Positions 36,344-46,478 of a stretch of DNA of 64,000 nt are shown piece by piece. The stretch is taken from NCBI RefSeq assembly GCF_008692605.1, contig NZ_LFCT01000003.1, forward strand, positions 62,001 through 126,000, given 5' to 3'. Numbering within the stretch: the first letter of the stretch is position 1; each line of letters begins with the position of its first letter. The notes under the pieces were generated by a model. It was not told where the DNA came from. It was given only the letters and a program-made list of their open reading frames with translations, and made no database searches. The DNA is from Sphingobium estronivorans. GTDB taxonomy: Bacteria; Pseudomonadota; Alphaproteobacteria; Sphingomonadales; Sphingomonadaceae. Both the position numbers and the translations under genes were made by a program.

Positions 36344-36366
36344 AAGGGGCCGCGAAGCGACCCCTT
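36344..36366 (+). terminator. Hairpin terminator after moeA
   Basis: The stem AAGGGG-(C/A)-CGC closes a GAA loop with GCG-CCCCTT, 4 bp past the moeA stop. There is no strong T-run after it, so it may act as a bidirectional or 3'-protecting structure for moeA and the convergent small gene. Confidence 0.5.
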
Positions 36367-36429
36367 CCAGTGCAGTCCTGATGCAAATTCGCCGACATTC
36401 AGACGATAGGCTGAATGACAGCCAACCCT

Positions 36430-36588
36430 TCAGCGCTGTTGCTTGTCAGGTGCCTTGTCCCGACGGCGTTCATCGCCCATCTGACCCTGCTTATTCTCCT
36501 GCTGCTGCTGCCGGCCGCCTTGGCCCGAGCGGTCGCTGCCCTGCTGATCGCGGCGTTGGTTCTTGTCCTGACTGTTCTGGTTGGCCAT
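36430..36588 (-). CDS. Small hydrophilic protein (52 residues), unknown function
   Basis: A 52-residue Gln/Arg/Asp/Lys-rich protein starting MANQNSQDKNQRRDQQG and ending DKAPDKQQR, with no hydrophobic residues to speak of. It should be disordered. AGGAG lies about 6 bp before the ATG, a strong ribosome site. The opposite-strand reading is a Leu-rich shadow without its own ribosome site. It sits between moeA and lexA and may share the divergent lexA promoter region. I do not recognise a function. Confidence 0.72.
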   Translation of the reverse strand: MANQNSQDKNQRRDQQGSDRSGQGGRQQQQENKQGQMGDERRRDKAPDKQQR

Positions 36589-36682
36589 CTGACTCTCCTA
36601 TTCACCTCCTTGGGGAAGGCGGAGGTTAAAACGGCCTGTCCGCGCCCGCGTTCCCGTAAATGCGGCCAATGGTTGGCGGCGC

Positions 36683-36725
36683 TTGACTTGCCCCTTTTCG
36701 TTTCCTATGCGTTCTTCATCCGTTC
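36683..36725 (+). promoter_or_regulatory. lexA promoter with SOS box
   Basis: TTGACT (36683-36688), 17 bp, TATGCG (36706-36711) form a good -35/-10 pair. GTTC-TTCATCC-GTTC (36711-36725) is the alphaproteobacterial LexA operator GTTC-N7-GTTC and overlaps the -10 end, 18 bp before the lexA ATG. This indicates autorepression of lexA. Confidence 0.85.
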
Positions 36726-36743
36726 CAAAGAGGGCAAGCAGGC

Positions 36744-37415
36744 ATGTTGACACCCAAGCAACAGGAATTGCTGAGCTTCATTCAGATCCGTTTGGAGGAA
36801 GGGGGCGTTTCCCCTTCCTTTGAGGAAATGAAGGAAGCCCTGGATCTCAGGTCCAAATCCGGCATTCATCGCCTGATCAATGCACTGGAAGAGCGCGGCT
36901 TCATTCGCCGTCTGCCCAACCGTGCGCGCGCGTTGGAGGTGCTGAAGCTTCCCGACGCCATGCATCGTCCACAAAAGCTGGTCGTTCCGCCCAAGCCGCA
37001 ACTGGTCGCCAGCCCCCCCATCGCCGCCAATGACGTGCTGGAAATTCCCCTGCACGGACGGATCGCGGCGGGCGTGCCGATCGAAGCGCTGGAGGGACAG
37101 AATATGCTCTCCGTGCCCGCTGCCCTGCTGGGCGCCGGCGATCATTATGCGCTGGAGGTTGCGGGCGATTCCATGATGGAGGCAGGTATTCTCGACGGCG
37201 ACTTCGCGCTGATCCAGCGTACCGATGTCGCGCGCGAAGGACAGATCGTCGTCGCCCTGATCGACGAGAGCGAGGCGACGCTCAAATATTTTCGGCGCGA
37301 AGGTCCGAACGTCCGGCTCGATCCCGCCAACAGCGCCTATGAACCGCAAATCTACGATCCGCAGCAGGTCCGCATCCAGGGCAAGCTCGCCGGATTGCTG
37401 CGCCGCTATAATTGA
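36744..37415 (+). CDS. lexA: LexA SOS repressor
   Basis: A 223-residue repressor-protease. It has an N-terminal winged helix (1-65), the self-cleavage Ala109-Gly110 in RIAAGVPIE, the catalytic Ser143 in GDSMMEAG and Lys181 in ATLKYF. The N-terminal domain ([22 protein letters not shown]) is of alphaproteobacterial type, consistent with the GTTC-N7-GTTC operator in its promoter. It is convergent with comEC, with a 10-bp overlap of the ends. Confidence 0.96.
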   Translation: MLTPKQQELLSFIQIRLEEGGVSPSFEEMKEALDLRSKSGIHRLINALEERGFIRRLPNRARALEVLKLPDAMHRPQKLVVPPKPQLVASPPIAANDVLEIPLHGRIAAGVPIEALEGQNMLSVPAALLGAGDHYALEVAGDSMMEAGILDGDFALIQRTDVAREGQIVVALIDESEATLKYFRREGPNVRLDPANSAYEPQIYDPQQVRIQGKLAGLLRRYN

Positions 37416-39571
37416 ACCGCCTTGGGTCGGCGCGGTCTCGTTGCAGGCCGCGCGATCCAGGGATGCTGATCGCCCGCCTGCCTGACCGTGCGCACGGTCA
37501 GGCGGTCGAGGTCGATGGCGAGGCCGCCGGTCCGCGCCAGCAGGCTGCGATCCGCCTTCAACCAACGCGGACGACAGGCCCATGGCAAACGCCGGTCGCT
37601 GATCACGATATCCGCTCGGGCGCAGTCTCGCGCCAGCACATCGCCGCCGATCACGGCACTGCTCCGCGTCACCAGCACGGTCCAGTTCCGTCCCCCGCCT
37701 GCAAGCCGAACCGCGCATAGATCAACCGAACAGCGCGCTTCGGGCATCGCTGCCATCGTTTCCAGCACGCCGTCATAGCCCGCGGTTTCAGCAAGTGCAT
37801 CGCGGACATAACTGCCCGCCCTCTCCCGTAAAATAGCCAGGCCTCCATGGGCGGTGCGAACCGCGACATGACGGCCATCTCCGGTCACCAGCAGAGCCGG
37901 CGGCGCGCTTTTCAGGATCATCGCCACACCCGTCGCCACCGGAATCAATCCTATCCAGCGCCAGCGGCTCCGCCACAGCAGGCACCAGAGCAGGCCGGTC
38001 AGGAGCAACGCGAAAATCCCCACGGACTGCGCGGCAGAACGCATGACCGCCCAAGGACTGGACGCCACCCCATGTGCGACCAGCAGCAACAGGTCGAGCG
38101 CCCGCGCAGTCAGCCACCAGAAGGGCGCGCCCCACCCAACGAGATCGAACGACAGGGCCAGCGCCTCAAAGGGCATGACAACGAACGTGGTCAGCGGAAT
38201 CGCCACCAGATTGGCGATCGATCCCAGCATCCCCGCCTTGTGGAAATGGAATATCGCAATCGGCGCGAGCACCAGTTCCACCACCAGCCCCGTTGCCAGC
38301 AGAGCCCCAAGATGGCGTCCCATCCGCCGCCAGCCCGCTTCCTCCCGCACCGCAATGAACGCCCGGAAACGCGGATGCTCGCCCAGCGCGACCAGCGCGG
38401 TCACGGCAGCGAAGCTCATCTGGAAACTCGGGCCGACCAATGCCTCCGGCCAGAGCAGCAACACCACCAACGCCCCCGCCGCGACCAGCCGCAACGTGAT
38501 CGCATCCCGCCCCAGCGCCAGCCCGCCCAGTACCAGCAAGGCAGCCACGCAGGACCGCACTGTCGGGACCTCCGCCCCCGTCAACAGCGTATAACCGATA
38601 CCCGCCAGCGCTCCGCCGCCAGCCGCGATCAACATCAACGGCCAATCCAGCGCCGCCCGCTGGCTCAGCGCCATCGCGCGCATCAACAGGAACACCACCG
38701 CCGCGATCAGCGCCGTCACATGCAACCCGCTGATCGACAGCAGATGCGCCAGGCCGCTGCGGCGCATCGCCTCCGCATCCCGCTCGGCAATGGCGCCCTG
38801 ATCGCCCGTCGCCAGAGCGGCGGCAATGCCGCCACCCGGCCCCGGCATCTTTTCCAATATATGCGCGAACAGCCGTCCCCTCAGCGGGGACGCCCCGCGC
38901 GACGAGCGCAACACCGCGATCGGCCGCAAGGCGCGTCCGGTCGCGCCGATGCCATCGAAATAAGCCCGCCGCGCAAAATCATATCCGCCCGGCAGGCTCG
39001 GCGGGGCGGGAGGCATCAACCGCGTGCGGAAACGGATGATCGCACCTTTCCCAACCCCGGCCGGCAGCAAGGTCTCATCGAAATTGATCCTGATCCGTGA
39101 CGGGAGGCCCGATCCGTCGAGCGGTCGCACGAGAACGCGACTCATCTTCTGCGCGGGTACCGGATTAACCCCCTGCACCTCTCCTGTCAGCGTGACGAAA
39201 ACCGGCTGGGCGAGCGGCGGCGTCCCCAAAAGCATCGCCTTGCCCCAGATCAGGACGCACCCGAAGCAGGCGAGAAGACCGCCCATGACAAGCCCCTGTC
39301 GCAACCGTCCGCCGGCGGGCAGAAGCACCGCCCCGCACGCGACAGCCAAAGAAACGCAGGAAAAAACCAGCCATTCCAAACGATTATTCAAGAAGAACCA
39401 AGCCGCGATTCCCGCCCCCAAGGCCACCGGCACCCAGAGCGGAAGCTGCTCGCGCTCCTGCTCCAGCCAATCTTCCACGCGCTCCAAAAGCGCCTGCGCC
39501 CTTTGCCGGACAGAAGCGACAACGGACGTTTGTCGTGGCTCGAAAGCCATGCTAGGGGGCGTCGCGATCAT
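37406..39571 (-). CDS. ComEC/Rec2 family DNA-uptake channel-like protein
   Basis: A 721-residue polytopic protein with an N-terminal DUF4131 region (about 50-230), then the competence domain with the signature [19 protein letters not shown] and [19 protein letters not shown]. The C-terminal part (about 560-721) is a reduced metallo-lactamase-like region without the full HxHxDH motif. It could import single-stranded DNA, but no other competence genes are in view. It is divergent from gltX. Confidence 0.9.
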   Translation of the reverse strand: MIATPPSMAFEPRQTSVVASVRQRAQALLERVEDWLEQEREQLPLWVPVALGAGIAAWFFLNNRLEWLVFSCVSLAVACGAVLLPAGGRLRQGLVMGGLLACFGCVLIWGKAMLLGTPPLAQPVFVTLTGEVQGVNPVPAQKMSRVLVRPLDGSGLPSRIRINFDETLLPAGVGKGAIIRFRTRLMPPAPPSLPGGYDFARRAYFDGIGATGRALRPIAVLRSSRGASPLRGRLFAHILEKMPGPGGGIAAALATGDQGAIAERDAEAMRRSGLAHLLSISGLHVTALIAAVVFLLMRAMALSQRAALDWPLMLIAAGGGALAGIGYTLLTGAEVPTVRSCVAALLVLGGLALGRDAITLRLVAAGALVVLLLWPEALVGPSFQMSFAAVTALVALGEHPRFRAFIAVREEAGWRRMGRHLGALLATGLVVELVLAPIAIFHFHKAGMLGSIANLVAIPLTTFVVMPFEALALSFDLVGWGAPFWWLTARALDLLLLVAHGVASSPWAVMRSAAQSVGIFALLLTGLLWCLLWRSRWRWIGLIPVATGVAMILKSAPPALLVTGDGRHVAVRTAHGGLAILRERAGSYVRDALAETAGYDGVLETMAAMPEARCSVDLCAVRLAGGGRNWTVLVTRSSAVIGGDVLARDCARADIVISDRRLPWACRPRWLKADRSLLARTGGLAIDLDRLTVRTVRQAGDQHPWIARPATRPRRPKAVQL

Positions 39572-39625
39572 GGATAGGCAAGGTGGATATCAGGCCGAAT
39601 GTCAGGGAATGAAGCGGTAAGTGCC

Positions 39626-41053
39626 ATGGGTTCGAATAAGCAGGTAGTAACCCGTTTTGCGCCGTCGCCTACCGGTTTTCTTCACATCGGCGGAGCGCGC
39701 ACCGCGCTCTTCAACTGGCTGTTCGCGCGTCATCATGGCGGCAAGTTCCTGCTGCGGATCGAGGATACCGACCGCGCCCGCTCGACTGAGGAGGCGGTGG
39801 CCGCGATCTTCGATGGCCTGGAATGGCTGGGCCTCGCCGGCGACGAGCCTGCCGTGTTCCAGTTCGAGCGCACCCCTCGTCATGCCGAGGTTGCCAATCA
39901 GCTGCTGGAAGGCGGCCATGCCTATCGTTGCTACGCCACCCCCGAAGAGCTGGCGGAACTGCGCGAACAGCAGCGCGCGGCCAAGCAGCCGATGCGGTAT
40001 GACGGACGCTGGCGCGACCGCTCGCCTGAGGAAGCGCCCGCAGGCGCCCCCTATGTCATCCGCCTGAAGGCTCCGCGCGAAGGCGAAACCGTGATCGAGG
40101 ACGCTGTGCAGGGGCGCGTCGTCGTCCAGAATGCGGAGTTGGACGACATGATCCTGCTGCGTTCCGACGGCACGCCCACCTATATGCTGGCCGTGGTGGT
40201 CGACGATCATGACATGGGCGTCACCCATGTCATTCGCGGCGACGATCACCTCAACAACGCTTTCCGCCAGCTTGGCATCATCAAGGCGATGGGATGGGAA
40301 GAGCCGATCTACGCCCATATCCCGCTGATCCATGGTTCCGATGGCGCCAAGCTGTCCAAGCGGCACGGCGCGTTGGGTGTCGACGCCTATCGCGACGATA
40401 TGGGCATGCTGCCCGAAGCGGTGCTCAATTATCTGCTGCGACTCGGTTGGGGCTATGGCGACGAGGAGATCATTTCCCGCGACCGCGCCATCGAGTTGTT
40501 CGACATAGCAGGCGTCGGCCGTTCCCCCTCGCGCTTCGACATCAAGAAGCTGGAAAATCTGAATGGCCATTATATGCGCGAGGCGGACGATGCGCGCCTG
40601 GCCGCGCTCGTGGCGCCGCGCGTGGCTGCTCGCCTTGGCCGCAACCTAGCGGAAAGCGGCGAAAAATTGCTGACGCAGGCCATGCCCTCGCTGAAGCCGC
40701 GCGCCAAGACGCTTAATGAAATTGCGGAAGGCGCCGAATTTTTGTTCAAAAATTGCCCTCTCGATTTTGACGAGAAGGCGCTTTCTCTGCTAGACGACTC
40801 CGCGCGTGCGCTGCTGGGACAGACAGCCGACGCTCTTGCCCCCGTTCAGTCCTGGACGGTCGAAGCGATCGAAGATGCAATACGCTGCGTGGCGGAGGAT
40901 GCCGGCCTTGGGCTGGGAAAGGTCGCGCAACCTCTGCGCGCGGCGCTGACCGGACGTACGGTTTCGCCGGGAATTTTCGACGTCCTTTTCCTTTTGGGAA
41001 AGACGGAGAGCTTGGAACGATTGGCCGCTGTGAGGCACGCATCGGCCAATTGA
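39626..41053 (+). CDS. gltX: Glutamyl-tRNA synthetase
   Basis: A 475-residue class I aminoacyl-tRNA synthetase. The HIGH-type motif is [11 protein letters not shown] (residues 13-23) and the KMSKS-type motif KLSKRHG. The start at 39626 gives the usual N terminus; an ATG at 39599 adds nine residues. It is followed 18 bp later by gltA, a conserved alphaproteobacterial pairing. Both discriminating (Glu only) and non-discriminating forms exist; I cannot tell which this is. Confidence 0.95.
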   Translation: MGSNKQVVTRFAPSPTGFLHIGGARTALFNWLFARHHGGKFLLRIEDTDRARSTEEAVAAIFDGLEWLGLAGDEPAVFQFERTPRHAEVANQLLEGGHAYRCYATPEELAELREQQRAAKQPMRYDGRWRDRSPEEAPAGAPYVIRLKAPREGETVIEDAVQGRVVVQNAELDDMILLRSDGTPTYMLAVVVDDHDMGVTHVIRGDDHLNNAFRQLGIIKAMGWEEPIYAHIPLIHGSDGAKLSKRHGALGVDAYRDDMGMLPEAVLNYLLRLGWGYGDEEIISRDRAIELFDIAGVGRSPSRFDIKKLENLNGHYMREADDARLAALVAPRVAARLGRNLAESGEKLLTQAMPSLKPRAKTLNEIAEGAEFLFKNCPLDFDEKALSLLDDSARALLGQTADALAPVQSWTVEAIEDAIRCVAEDAGLGLGKVAQPLRAALTGRTVSPGIFDVLFLLGKTESLERLAAVRHASAN

Positions 41054-41071
41054 AGTATCAGGAGAACACCC

Positions 41072-42358
41072 ATGTCGGATAATAATGCCACTTTGACTGT
41101 CGCGGGCGACACGAAAGACTATGCCATTCTGAATGGCACGGTCGGCCCGCAGGTCATCGATGTTCGCAAGCTCTACGCCAACACCGGCATGTTTACCTAC
41201 GATCCCGGCTTCACTTCGACCGCGAGCTGCGATTCCGGCCTGACCTATATCGACGGCGACGCAGGCGTGCTGCTGCACCGCGGCTATCCGATCGACCAGC
41301 TGGCCGAGCAGTCGAGCTTCATGGAAGTATCCTATCTGCTCTTGAACGGCGAACTGCCGTCGAAGGCCGAACTGGAGGACTTCACCCGCACCATCACGCG
41401 CCACACCATGGTGCATGAACAGCTCACCGCCTTCTATCGCGGTTTCCGCCGCGACGCCCATCCCATGGCAGTGATGTGCGGCGTGGTCGGCGCCCTGTCG
41501 GCCTTTTATCACGACTCGACCGACATCAACGATCCCGAACAGCGCCGGATCGCCAGCCACCGCCTGATCGCCAAGATGCCGACGATCGCGGCCATGGCCT
41601 ATAAGTATACGGTGGGTCAGCCCTTCGTCTATCCGCGCAACGACCTGAGCTACACCGCCAACTTCCTGAACATGACCTTCTCGGTCCCGGCGGAAGAGTA
41701 TGTGATCGATCCGGTCATCGTCGACGCGATGGACAAGATCTTCACGCTCCATGCCGACCATGAGCAGAACGCCTCGACCTCGACCGTGCGTCTGGCCGGC
41801 TCCTCGGGCGCCAACCCCTTCGCCTGCATCGCGGCCGGCATCGCCTGCCTCTGGGGTCCGGCGCATGGCGGCGCGAACGAAGCGGCGCTCAACATGCTCC
41901 GCGAAATCGGCACCGTCGACCGTATCCCGGAATATATCGCCCGCGCCAAGAACAAGGACGATCCGTTCCGCCTGATGGGCTTCGGTCACCGCGTCTACAA
42001 GAATTACGATCCGCGCGCGACCGTCATGCAGAAGACCGCGAAAGACGTTCTGGCCAAGCTGGGCGTCAACGACCCGATCTTCGACGTGGCGAAGGAACTG
42101 GAGCAGATCGCGCTCCACGATCCTTACTTCATCGAGAAGAAGCTCTACCCGAATGTCGACTTCTATTCGGGCGTCATTCTTTCGGCGATCGGCTTCCCGA
42201 CCGAGATGTTCACGGTGCTCTTCGCCCTGGCCCGTACCGTCGGCTGGGTCGCGCAGTGGAACGAAATGATCTCTGACCCAGCGCAGAAGATCGGCCGTCC
42301 GCGCCAGCTCTATACCGGTCCCGCCAAGCGCGACTATGTTCCGGTCGACAAGCGCTAA
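41072..42358 (+). CDS. gltA: Citrate synthase (type I)
   Basis: A 428-residue TCA-cycle enzyme. Active-site segments are [46 protein letters not shown] and [10 protein letters not shown]. The size and the N-terminal beta domain point to the hexameric, NADH-sensitive type of Gram-negative bacteria. It ends in front of a strong palindromic terminator. Confidence 0.97.
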   Translation: MSDNNATLTVAGDTKDYAILNGTVGPQVIDVRKLYANTGMFTYDPGFTSTASCDSGLTYIDGDAGVLLHRGYPIDQLAEQSSFMEVSYLLLNGELPSKAELEDFTRTITRHTMVHEQLTAFYRGFRRDAHPMAVMCGVVGALSAFYHDSTDINDPEQRRIASHRLIAKMPTIAAMAYKYTVGQPFVYPRNDLSYTANFLNMTFSVPAEEYVIDPVIVDAMDKIFTLHADHEQNASTSTVRLAGSSGANPFACIAAGIACLWGPAHGGANEAALNMLREIGTVDRIPEYIARAKNKDDPFRLMGFGHRVYKNYDPRATVMQKTAKDVLAKLGVNDPIFDVAKELEQIALHDPYFIEKKLYPNVDFYSGVILSAIGFPTEMFTVLFALARTVGWVAQWNEMISDPAQKIGRPRQLYTGPAKRDYVPVDKR

Positions 42359-42381
42359 GCGGCGCTGACAGGCCAAACAGG

Positions 42382-42410
42382 AAACGGCGCCCCATGGGGC
42401 GCCGTTTTCG
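42382..42410. terminator. Bidirectional terminator between gltA and the sensor-kinase gene
   Basis: A perfect 11-bp stem (AAACGGCGCCC / GGGCGCCGTTT) with a CATG loop, flanked by T-tracts on both strands (TTTTCG on plus). It sits between the convergent ends of gltA (42358) and the kinase gene (42413). Confidence 0.88.
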
Positions 42411-42412
42411 TT

Positions 42413-43792
42413 TCAGCCCAGGGCGGGAAGAAGAAGCGCGAACCGGGCACCGCCCTCGGGCGCATCGTCGACACGGATGTCGCCGCCCATCGCCCGCGCC
42501 AATCGCCGCGAGATATAGAGGCCAAGGCCGCTCCCGCCCGCATCGCTGCGGCCCAATCGTTCGAACTTGTCGAATATCCGTTCCCGGCTGTCGGTGGGAA
42601 CGCCGTCGCCCTGATCCAGCACGGCGATCCATGCCTGTTCGCCGTCTCGTCCCGTCTCGATCCGCACGGTCGACCCTTCGGGCGCATAGCGCACGGCATT
42701 GCCGACGAGATTCATCAAGATCTGCAAGGCCCGACGGAACTCGCCAACCGCAAGCTCCGACACCTCCGCTTCCGGCGCAACCACGCAAATGCCACGGTCC
42801 AGCGCCTTGACCAGGAACAGCCCCGCCGCGCGGCGTCCTATGTCCGCCAGATCCACCTCTTCCGCCACCACCGCGAAATCGGGCCGGTCAATGGCCTGAA
42901 GATCGGCCAGATCGTCGATCAGCGCCATCAAGTGTCGCCCCGCCGACGCGATGTCATGGGCATAGCCGACATAGTCCGGCCGCAGCGGCCCTTCGAACTG
43001 GCTCCCGATCGAATCGGCATTGGCGATGATCCGCCCCAGAGGCTGGCGCAGCGACCGGTCCAGTCGTTTTCCGAACTCGGCGGGATAAAGCACCGTCGGT
43101 TCAGGCGCGGCGAGCGGCGCCATGATCGCCCGATCCATCGGCAGAGCCTTGCCACGATACCCGACGAGTTGACCGCCCAAATCGAACATCGGAAAGCCGG
43201 ACAGGGCAAAATGCTGCTCCCCATCCCCGGTCAGCGCGGCCAACTGCCCGCGAAAGGCCCGCCGCTGGGCAAAGCCGCGCAGGATGGGCAGATCGCCCTC
43301 GCCGTTCGGCCGCAGTTCGAAATAGCTGGTGAAGGGGCTTCCCGGCACCGGCGGCGCGCCGGGCAGAACGCCCTGTCCGCCCTGCCCCTCCAGCACCATC
43401 TGGAACCGCAATTGCGTGTCGATCTGCCATGTCCAGCCTTCGGACAGGGCCGCAATGTCCATATCCCGCTGCGCCAGGTCGATATTCGCGGAGACCGGAG
43501 AGCGCTCATGCCAATCGATGACGGCCATCTGAACATTCTGGCCATCCGGCTTGGCACGCACCCACATGTCGATATCGCCGCGCTCGGCCGCCGCAGCCAC
43601 GGGACGCGACAGGGTGACGCCCAGCCTCGCCGCCAGCCGCGCCATCGCCGCCAGTTGCGGGATCGCGATCATCTCGCCCAGATCGCCGCCCGCCTCCTGC
43701 TGCAAGGCGAGCAAGGGCGCATCCGCGCTCAGCAGCCGGCCGTCGGCGGCGACCGTCGCCCGGATGACGGCAGGATGCGCCGGCATGTTCAT
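42413..43792 (-). CDS. Sensor histidine-kinase-like protein lacking the phosphoacceptor His
   Basis: A 459-residue cytoplasmic protein with two PAS-like regions (about 10-100 and 105-235), a HisKA-like hairpin and a C-terminal ATPase domain (N-box LMNLVGNAVRYAPEG, G1 LDQGDGVP, G2 GGSGLGLYISRRLA). In the HisKA segment the H-box reads RLDRSLRQPLGRII: the usual His is Arg246. The ATP site looks intact. It starts at 43792, overlapping the preceding stop (TGATG). It may act as a regulator or phosphatase-type partner rather than a kinase of itself. Confidence 0.85.
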   Translation of the reverse strand: MNMPAHPAVIRATVAADGRLLSADAPLLALQQEAGGDLGEMIAIPQLAAMARLAARLGVTLSRPVAAAAERGDIDMWVRAKPDGQNVQMAVIDWHERSPVSANIDLAQRDMDIAALSEGWTWQIDTQLRFQMVLEGQGGQGVLPGAPPVPGSPFTSYFELRPNGEGDLPILRGFAQRRAFRGQLAALTGDGEQHFALSGFPMFDLGGQLVGYRGKALPMDRAIMAPLAAPEPTVLYPAEFGKRLDRSLRQPLGRIIANADSIGSQFEGPLRPDYVGYAHDIASAGRHLMALIDDLADLQAIDRPDFAVVAEEVDLADIGRRAAGLFLVKALDRGICVVAPEAEVSELAVGEFRRALQILMNLVGNAVRYAPEGSTVRIETGRDGEQAWIAVLDQGDGVPTDSRERIFDKFERLGRSDAGGSGLGLYISRRLARAMGGDIRVDDAPEGGARFALLLPALG

Positions 43793-44886
43793 CAGCCGGC
43801 GATCCGTCGCAAATGATCCAGCTTCGCGCGCAATGCCGCCGGCGCGCGCAAGGCTCCAATCGCCGCATCGGCCTGCGCCACGGTCAAATCCTGATAGCGT
43901 AGGGCCTCCTCCACGATCCGGGCGTCGGATAGCGAAGGCCGCACCGGGCGCAACGCCAGCAGCAGATGGCGGTAATCCGAATCCGACCCGCCCAGCGCGC
44001 GGCACAGCGCCGCCACCTGCCCGACCGGCCCCATCACCAGAATATCCGCGACCCGCGCGCTCTCCATGCGCAGCTGCCGCCCGGCGAGCGCTGCGAACAG
44101 CAGGAACTGCCGCCGCCCCAGCGCAGCGCCCATCAACTCCGCCCCATCGGCGCGGTCGCTCAACAGCCCGACCAGCCGGTCCGCCGCCGCAACCGGTCCC
44201 GCCGCCTCGTCATGACGCGCCAGCAGGACCCGCCCCGCCGCCTCGAACGCAGGGAGCGCCGCCTCCGGCTCGACCAGCCCGCTCCGCTGCGCCGCCGCCG
44301 CGAGACAGGCGGTGGCCGTCCACAGCAATTCCGCAAAATGCTCGACCGGCAGGTCGGGCTGCATCGGCTGCTCTTCCGCCCCCGTCATCAACCAGCGCCC
44401 TTCCGCCAACGCCAGCGCGGCCAAGGCATCGCCGACCGCCGCATCATCGGCGGGGAACAACGGCTCGGCCTCCGCCTCGCCATGGTCGCCGTCGGGCCGC
44501 CCGAACTGCCGCAGCATCAGGCTGATCCCGCCGCGCATCTGCATATGCGCCAGCAAAGCCGGTCCCAGCAGCGTCGGCTGCGCGCACAGGGTCGGCCAGC
44601 AGATCGGTTGCGGCCAGGGCTCCAGCGCTGCGGCAATTGCGGGCGTGTCCTCCAGCGCCAGGCGCAACCCGATCTCGATCCCGGTCAGGCATCCGCCCAG
44701 ATGCCGCCGCGTTTCCGCCAGCAGCGCATCATGCCGTCCCCGCCCCTCGTCCGGAAAGAAAAACGCCAGATCAATGGCATGACCAACAGGAACGGCGGAC
44801 ATGCCGGCCATGACCTGCGCCATGGGCCAACTGTCCGCCACGGTCGGTCCGATCAGGGACGAAAAGGCGCTCATGCAGGTCAGCAT
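43792..44886 (-). CDS. Conserved hypothetical protein, alpha-helical
   Basis: A 364-residue Ala/Leu-rich soluble protein without membrane segments or a motif I recognise. It is predicted mostly helical, with an overall look of COG5330/DUF2336-type alphaproteobacterial proteins, but I cannot confirm that. The alternative ATG 44874 (MSAFSSLIG) lacks a better ribosome site than 44886. Its stop overlaps the kinase-like gene start, so the two are coupled. It is part of a four-gene block with the Hpt-like and nucleotidyltransferase-like proteins. Confidence 0.7.
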   Translation of the reverse strand: MLTCMSAFSSLIGPTVADSWPMAQVMAGMSAVPVGHAIDLAFFFPDEGRGRHDALLAETRRHLGGCLTGIEIGLRLALEDTPAIAAALEPWPQPICWPTLCAQPTLLGPALLAHMQMRGGISLMLRQFGRPDGDHGEAEAEPLFPADDAAVGDALAALALAEGRWLMTGAEEQPMQPDLPVEHFAELLWTATACLAAAAQRSGLVEPEAALPAFEAAGRVLLARHDEAAGPVAAADRLVGLLSDRADGAELMGAALGRRQFLLFAALAGRQLRMESARVADILVMGPVGQVAALCRALGGSDSDYRHLLLALRPVRPSLSDARIVEEALRYQDLTVAQADAAIGALRAPAALRAKLDHLRRIAG

Positions 44887-44931
44887 AATGCCACGTCGTT
44901 AAAATGCACTAAACCGTAACGAGGAAATCGC

Positions 44932-46098
44932 TCAATCGCGCCGCAGCAAAATCATCGCTCCGACAGAGGCGATGACGCAGACCATCGCCACCTCCACCGC
45001 CAGCGCCAGCGCGCCCAGCAACGATCCCGCCAGCAGCAGGATCAGCGCGCCGGCCGGCGTGACAATCATCCACGGCCGGGCATGGCCCGCCCGGCGCCAG
45101 CGGTCCGCCATCTGGACGATGGCCAGCAACAGCGCCAGATAGGCAGGCGCCGTCCCCTCCCCCGCCAGCGCAATCCCTCCGACCGCAAAGGCCGGCGCGA
45201 CAAAGGCAAGCCACCCCATGGGCAAGGGCCGCAGCGCCATTTCATCGAGCCGGTCCGCCGTCTCCGCCAACAGCAGCGACATCAGCAGCAGGCAAAAGCC
45301 CGTTCCGGTCCAGAGCAGTTCAATCGGCACCAGCGCAATCGCGCCCAGCGCCATGGCGGCGATCCGCACCTGCAAGGCAGGCACCTGCATCCGCATCAGC
45401 GCCGGTCCAATCAGCCGCGCCGCCGGAGCCAGCAGATAATGTTCGGCCGCGCCACGCACCCGCTGGCCGCGCGGGCCATGCGCCATCGCCGCCTGCGCCG
45501 CGAGATTCGCCTGATCCTGCCCCTCGACCAGCGCCACCCGGCCTTCCATCAGATCGTCCTGCGGCACGGTGACCCGCCGCGCGCCCGCCTGCACCGCCGC
45601 GCGCACCAGGGTCAGCGACAGGTCCCAGTCGCCGATCATGTCCAGCGTGTTGAACAGCAGGTCCGGGCCGATCCGCGCCAATCCCGCCCAGCGCTGCCCC
45701 GCGTCGATCCGCTCGAACGGCGCGCTCGCCCGGCTGTCGTCCGCCACCAGCAGGGCATTGCCCTCGCTGCTCGCCATCGCTTCGAAATAGGCCTGACCGA
45801 CAATCGCGCCATCGGCGACCAGCAGCGTATCGGCATGACGAGGCGCATCGCGCACCATCGACACCATGTCACGGATCAGCGCGACCGCGATGCCGTCCGC
45901 CGAAAGCCGGTCGACCGCCTGCGACAGCGCTGGCGTAATCACGCTCACCAGGATCATGATTCGGTCAGCGCCCGCCCGCGCCGCCTGACGCGCCTGATAT
46001 TCCACCAGCGTCTGCCCCGCGAAATGCAGGCTGGCGCGCAGCGATCCAGCCGCATCATGGGATGCCCGGCTGGCGCTCAGAATTGCCGCAAATGTCAT
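44932..46098 (-). CDS. Fusion of nucleotidyltransferase-like domain and multi-pass membrane domain
   Basis: A 388-residue protein. The N-terminal half (about 1-190) looks like a MobA/cytidylyltransferase-type Rossmann domain (VEYQARQAARAGADRIMIL, LLVADGAIVG). The C-terminal half has about six membrane helices in the place where a CDP-alcohol phosphotransferase sits in DIPP-synthase enzymes. The diagnostic DGxxAR...D...D motif is not present (TADRLDEMAL only). It is therefore either a diverged lipid/solute synthase or a sensor built on that frame. It lies between the Hpt-like and the helical unknown gene. Confidence 0.6.
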   Translation of the reverse strand: MTFAAILSASRASHDAAGSLRASLHFAGQTLVEYQARQAARAGADRIMILVSVITPALSQAVDRLSADGIAVALIRDMVSMVRDAPRHADTLLVADGAIVGQAYFEAMASSEGNALLVADDSRASAPFERIDAGQRWAGLARIGPDLLFNTLDMIGDWDLSLTLVRAAVQAGARRVTVPQDDLMEGRVALVEGQDQANLAAQAAMAHGPRGQRVRGAAEHYLLAPAARLIGPALMRMQVPALQVRIAAMALGAIALVPIELLWTGTGFCLLLMSLLLAETADRLDEMALRPLPMGWLAFVAPAFAVGGIALAGEGTAPAYLALLLAIVQMADRWRRAGHARPWMIVTPAGALILLLAGSLLGALALAVEVAMVCVIASVGAMILLRRD

Positions 46099-46175
46099 GC
46101 GTGATGAAACCGACCCGATTTTTGTTCAGACCACCTTGTCGCAAGGCGGATGCGATCACGCAAGCCGACTATCCA

Positions 46176-46478
46176 TCAATCCCGTGCAAGATCGCTGAGC
46201 ATGGCACGCAGCCGGCGCAAAATCCGGGGATCGCCGGGTACCGCATCGGCGGCTTCATCGGCCATCGCCATCAGGCTGGTCAACCCGAAGCTCGCCGCCA
46301 GCCCCTTCAGCCGCCAGGCCGCAAGCTGCCAATTGGCGTCGCAATGGGCGCGGTCGAGCAGATCGAGCTGCCGTTCCGCGCTTTCCATGAAGGCAATGCG
46401 CAGATCCTCGATCAACAGCCGGTCTTCACCGACAGCGGCGGACAAAGCCGTATTCAGGGCGCCTGGATCATAGGACAT
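46176..46478 (-). CDS. Hpt-like protein lacking the phosphoacceptor His
   Basis: A 100-residue four-helix protein resembling histidine phosphotransfer domains. The helix that should read AxHxLKGxAxxxG is LAAWRLKGLAASFGL, so Trp55 replaces the phosphoacceptor His (codon TGG, clear in the sequence). It cannot relay phosphate in the usual way. Inference: it binds a response regulator or kinase without phosphotransfer. It is the first gene of the block upstream of the His-less kinase. Confidence 0.78.
   Translation of the reverse strand: MSYDPGALNTALSAAVGEDRLLIEDLRIAFMESAERQLDLLDRAHCDANWQLAAWRLKGLAASFGLTSLMAMADEAADAVPGDPRILRRLRAMLSDLARD

Noticed and set aside
36415..36750. Leu-rich plus-strand frame between moeA and lexA
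   Set aside because: It looks like a membrane protein only because it is the complement of Gln/Arg codons; the minus-strand small gene has a strong ribosome site and the lexA promoter would lie inside this frame.
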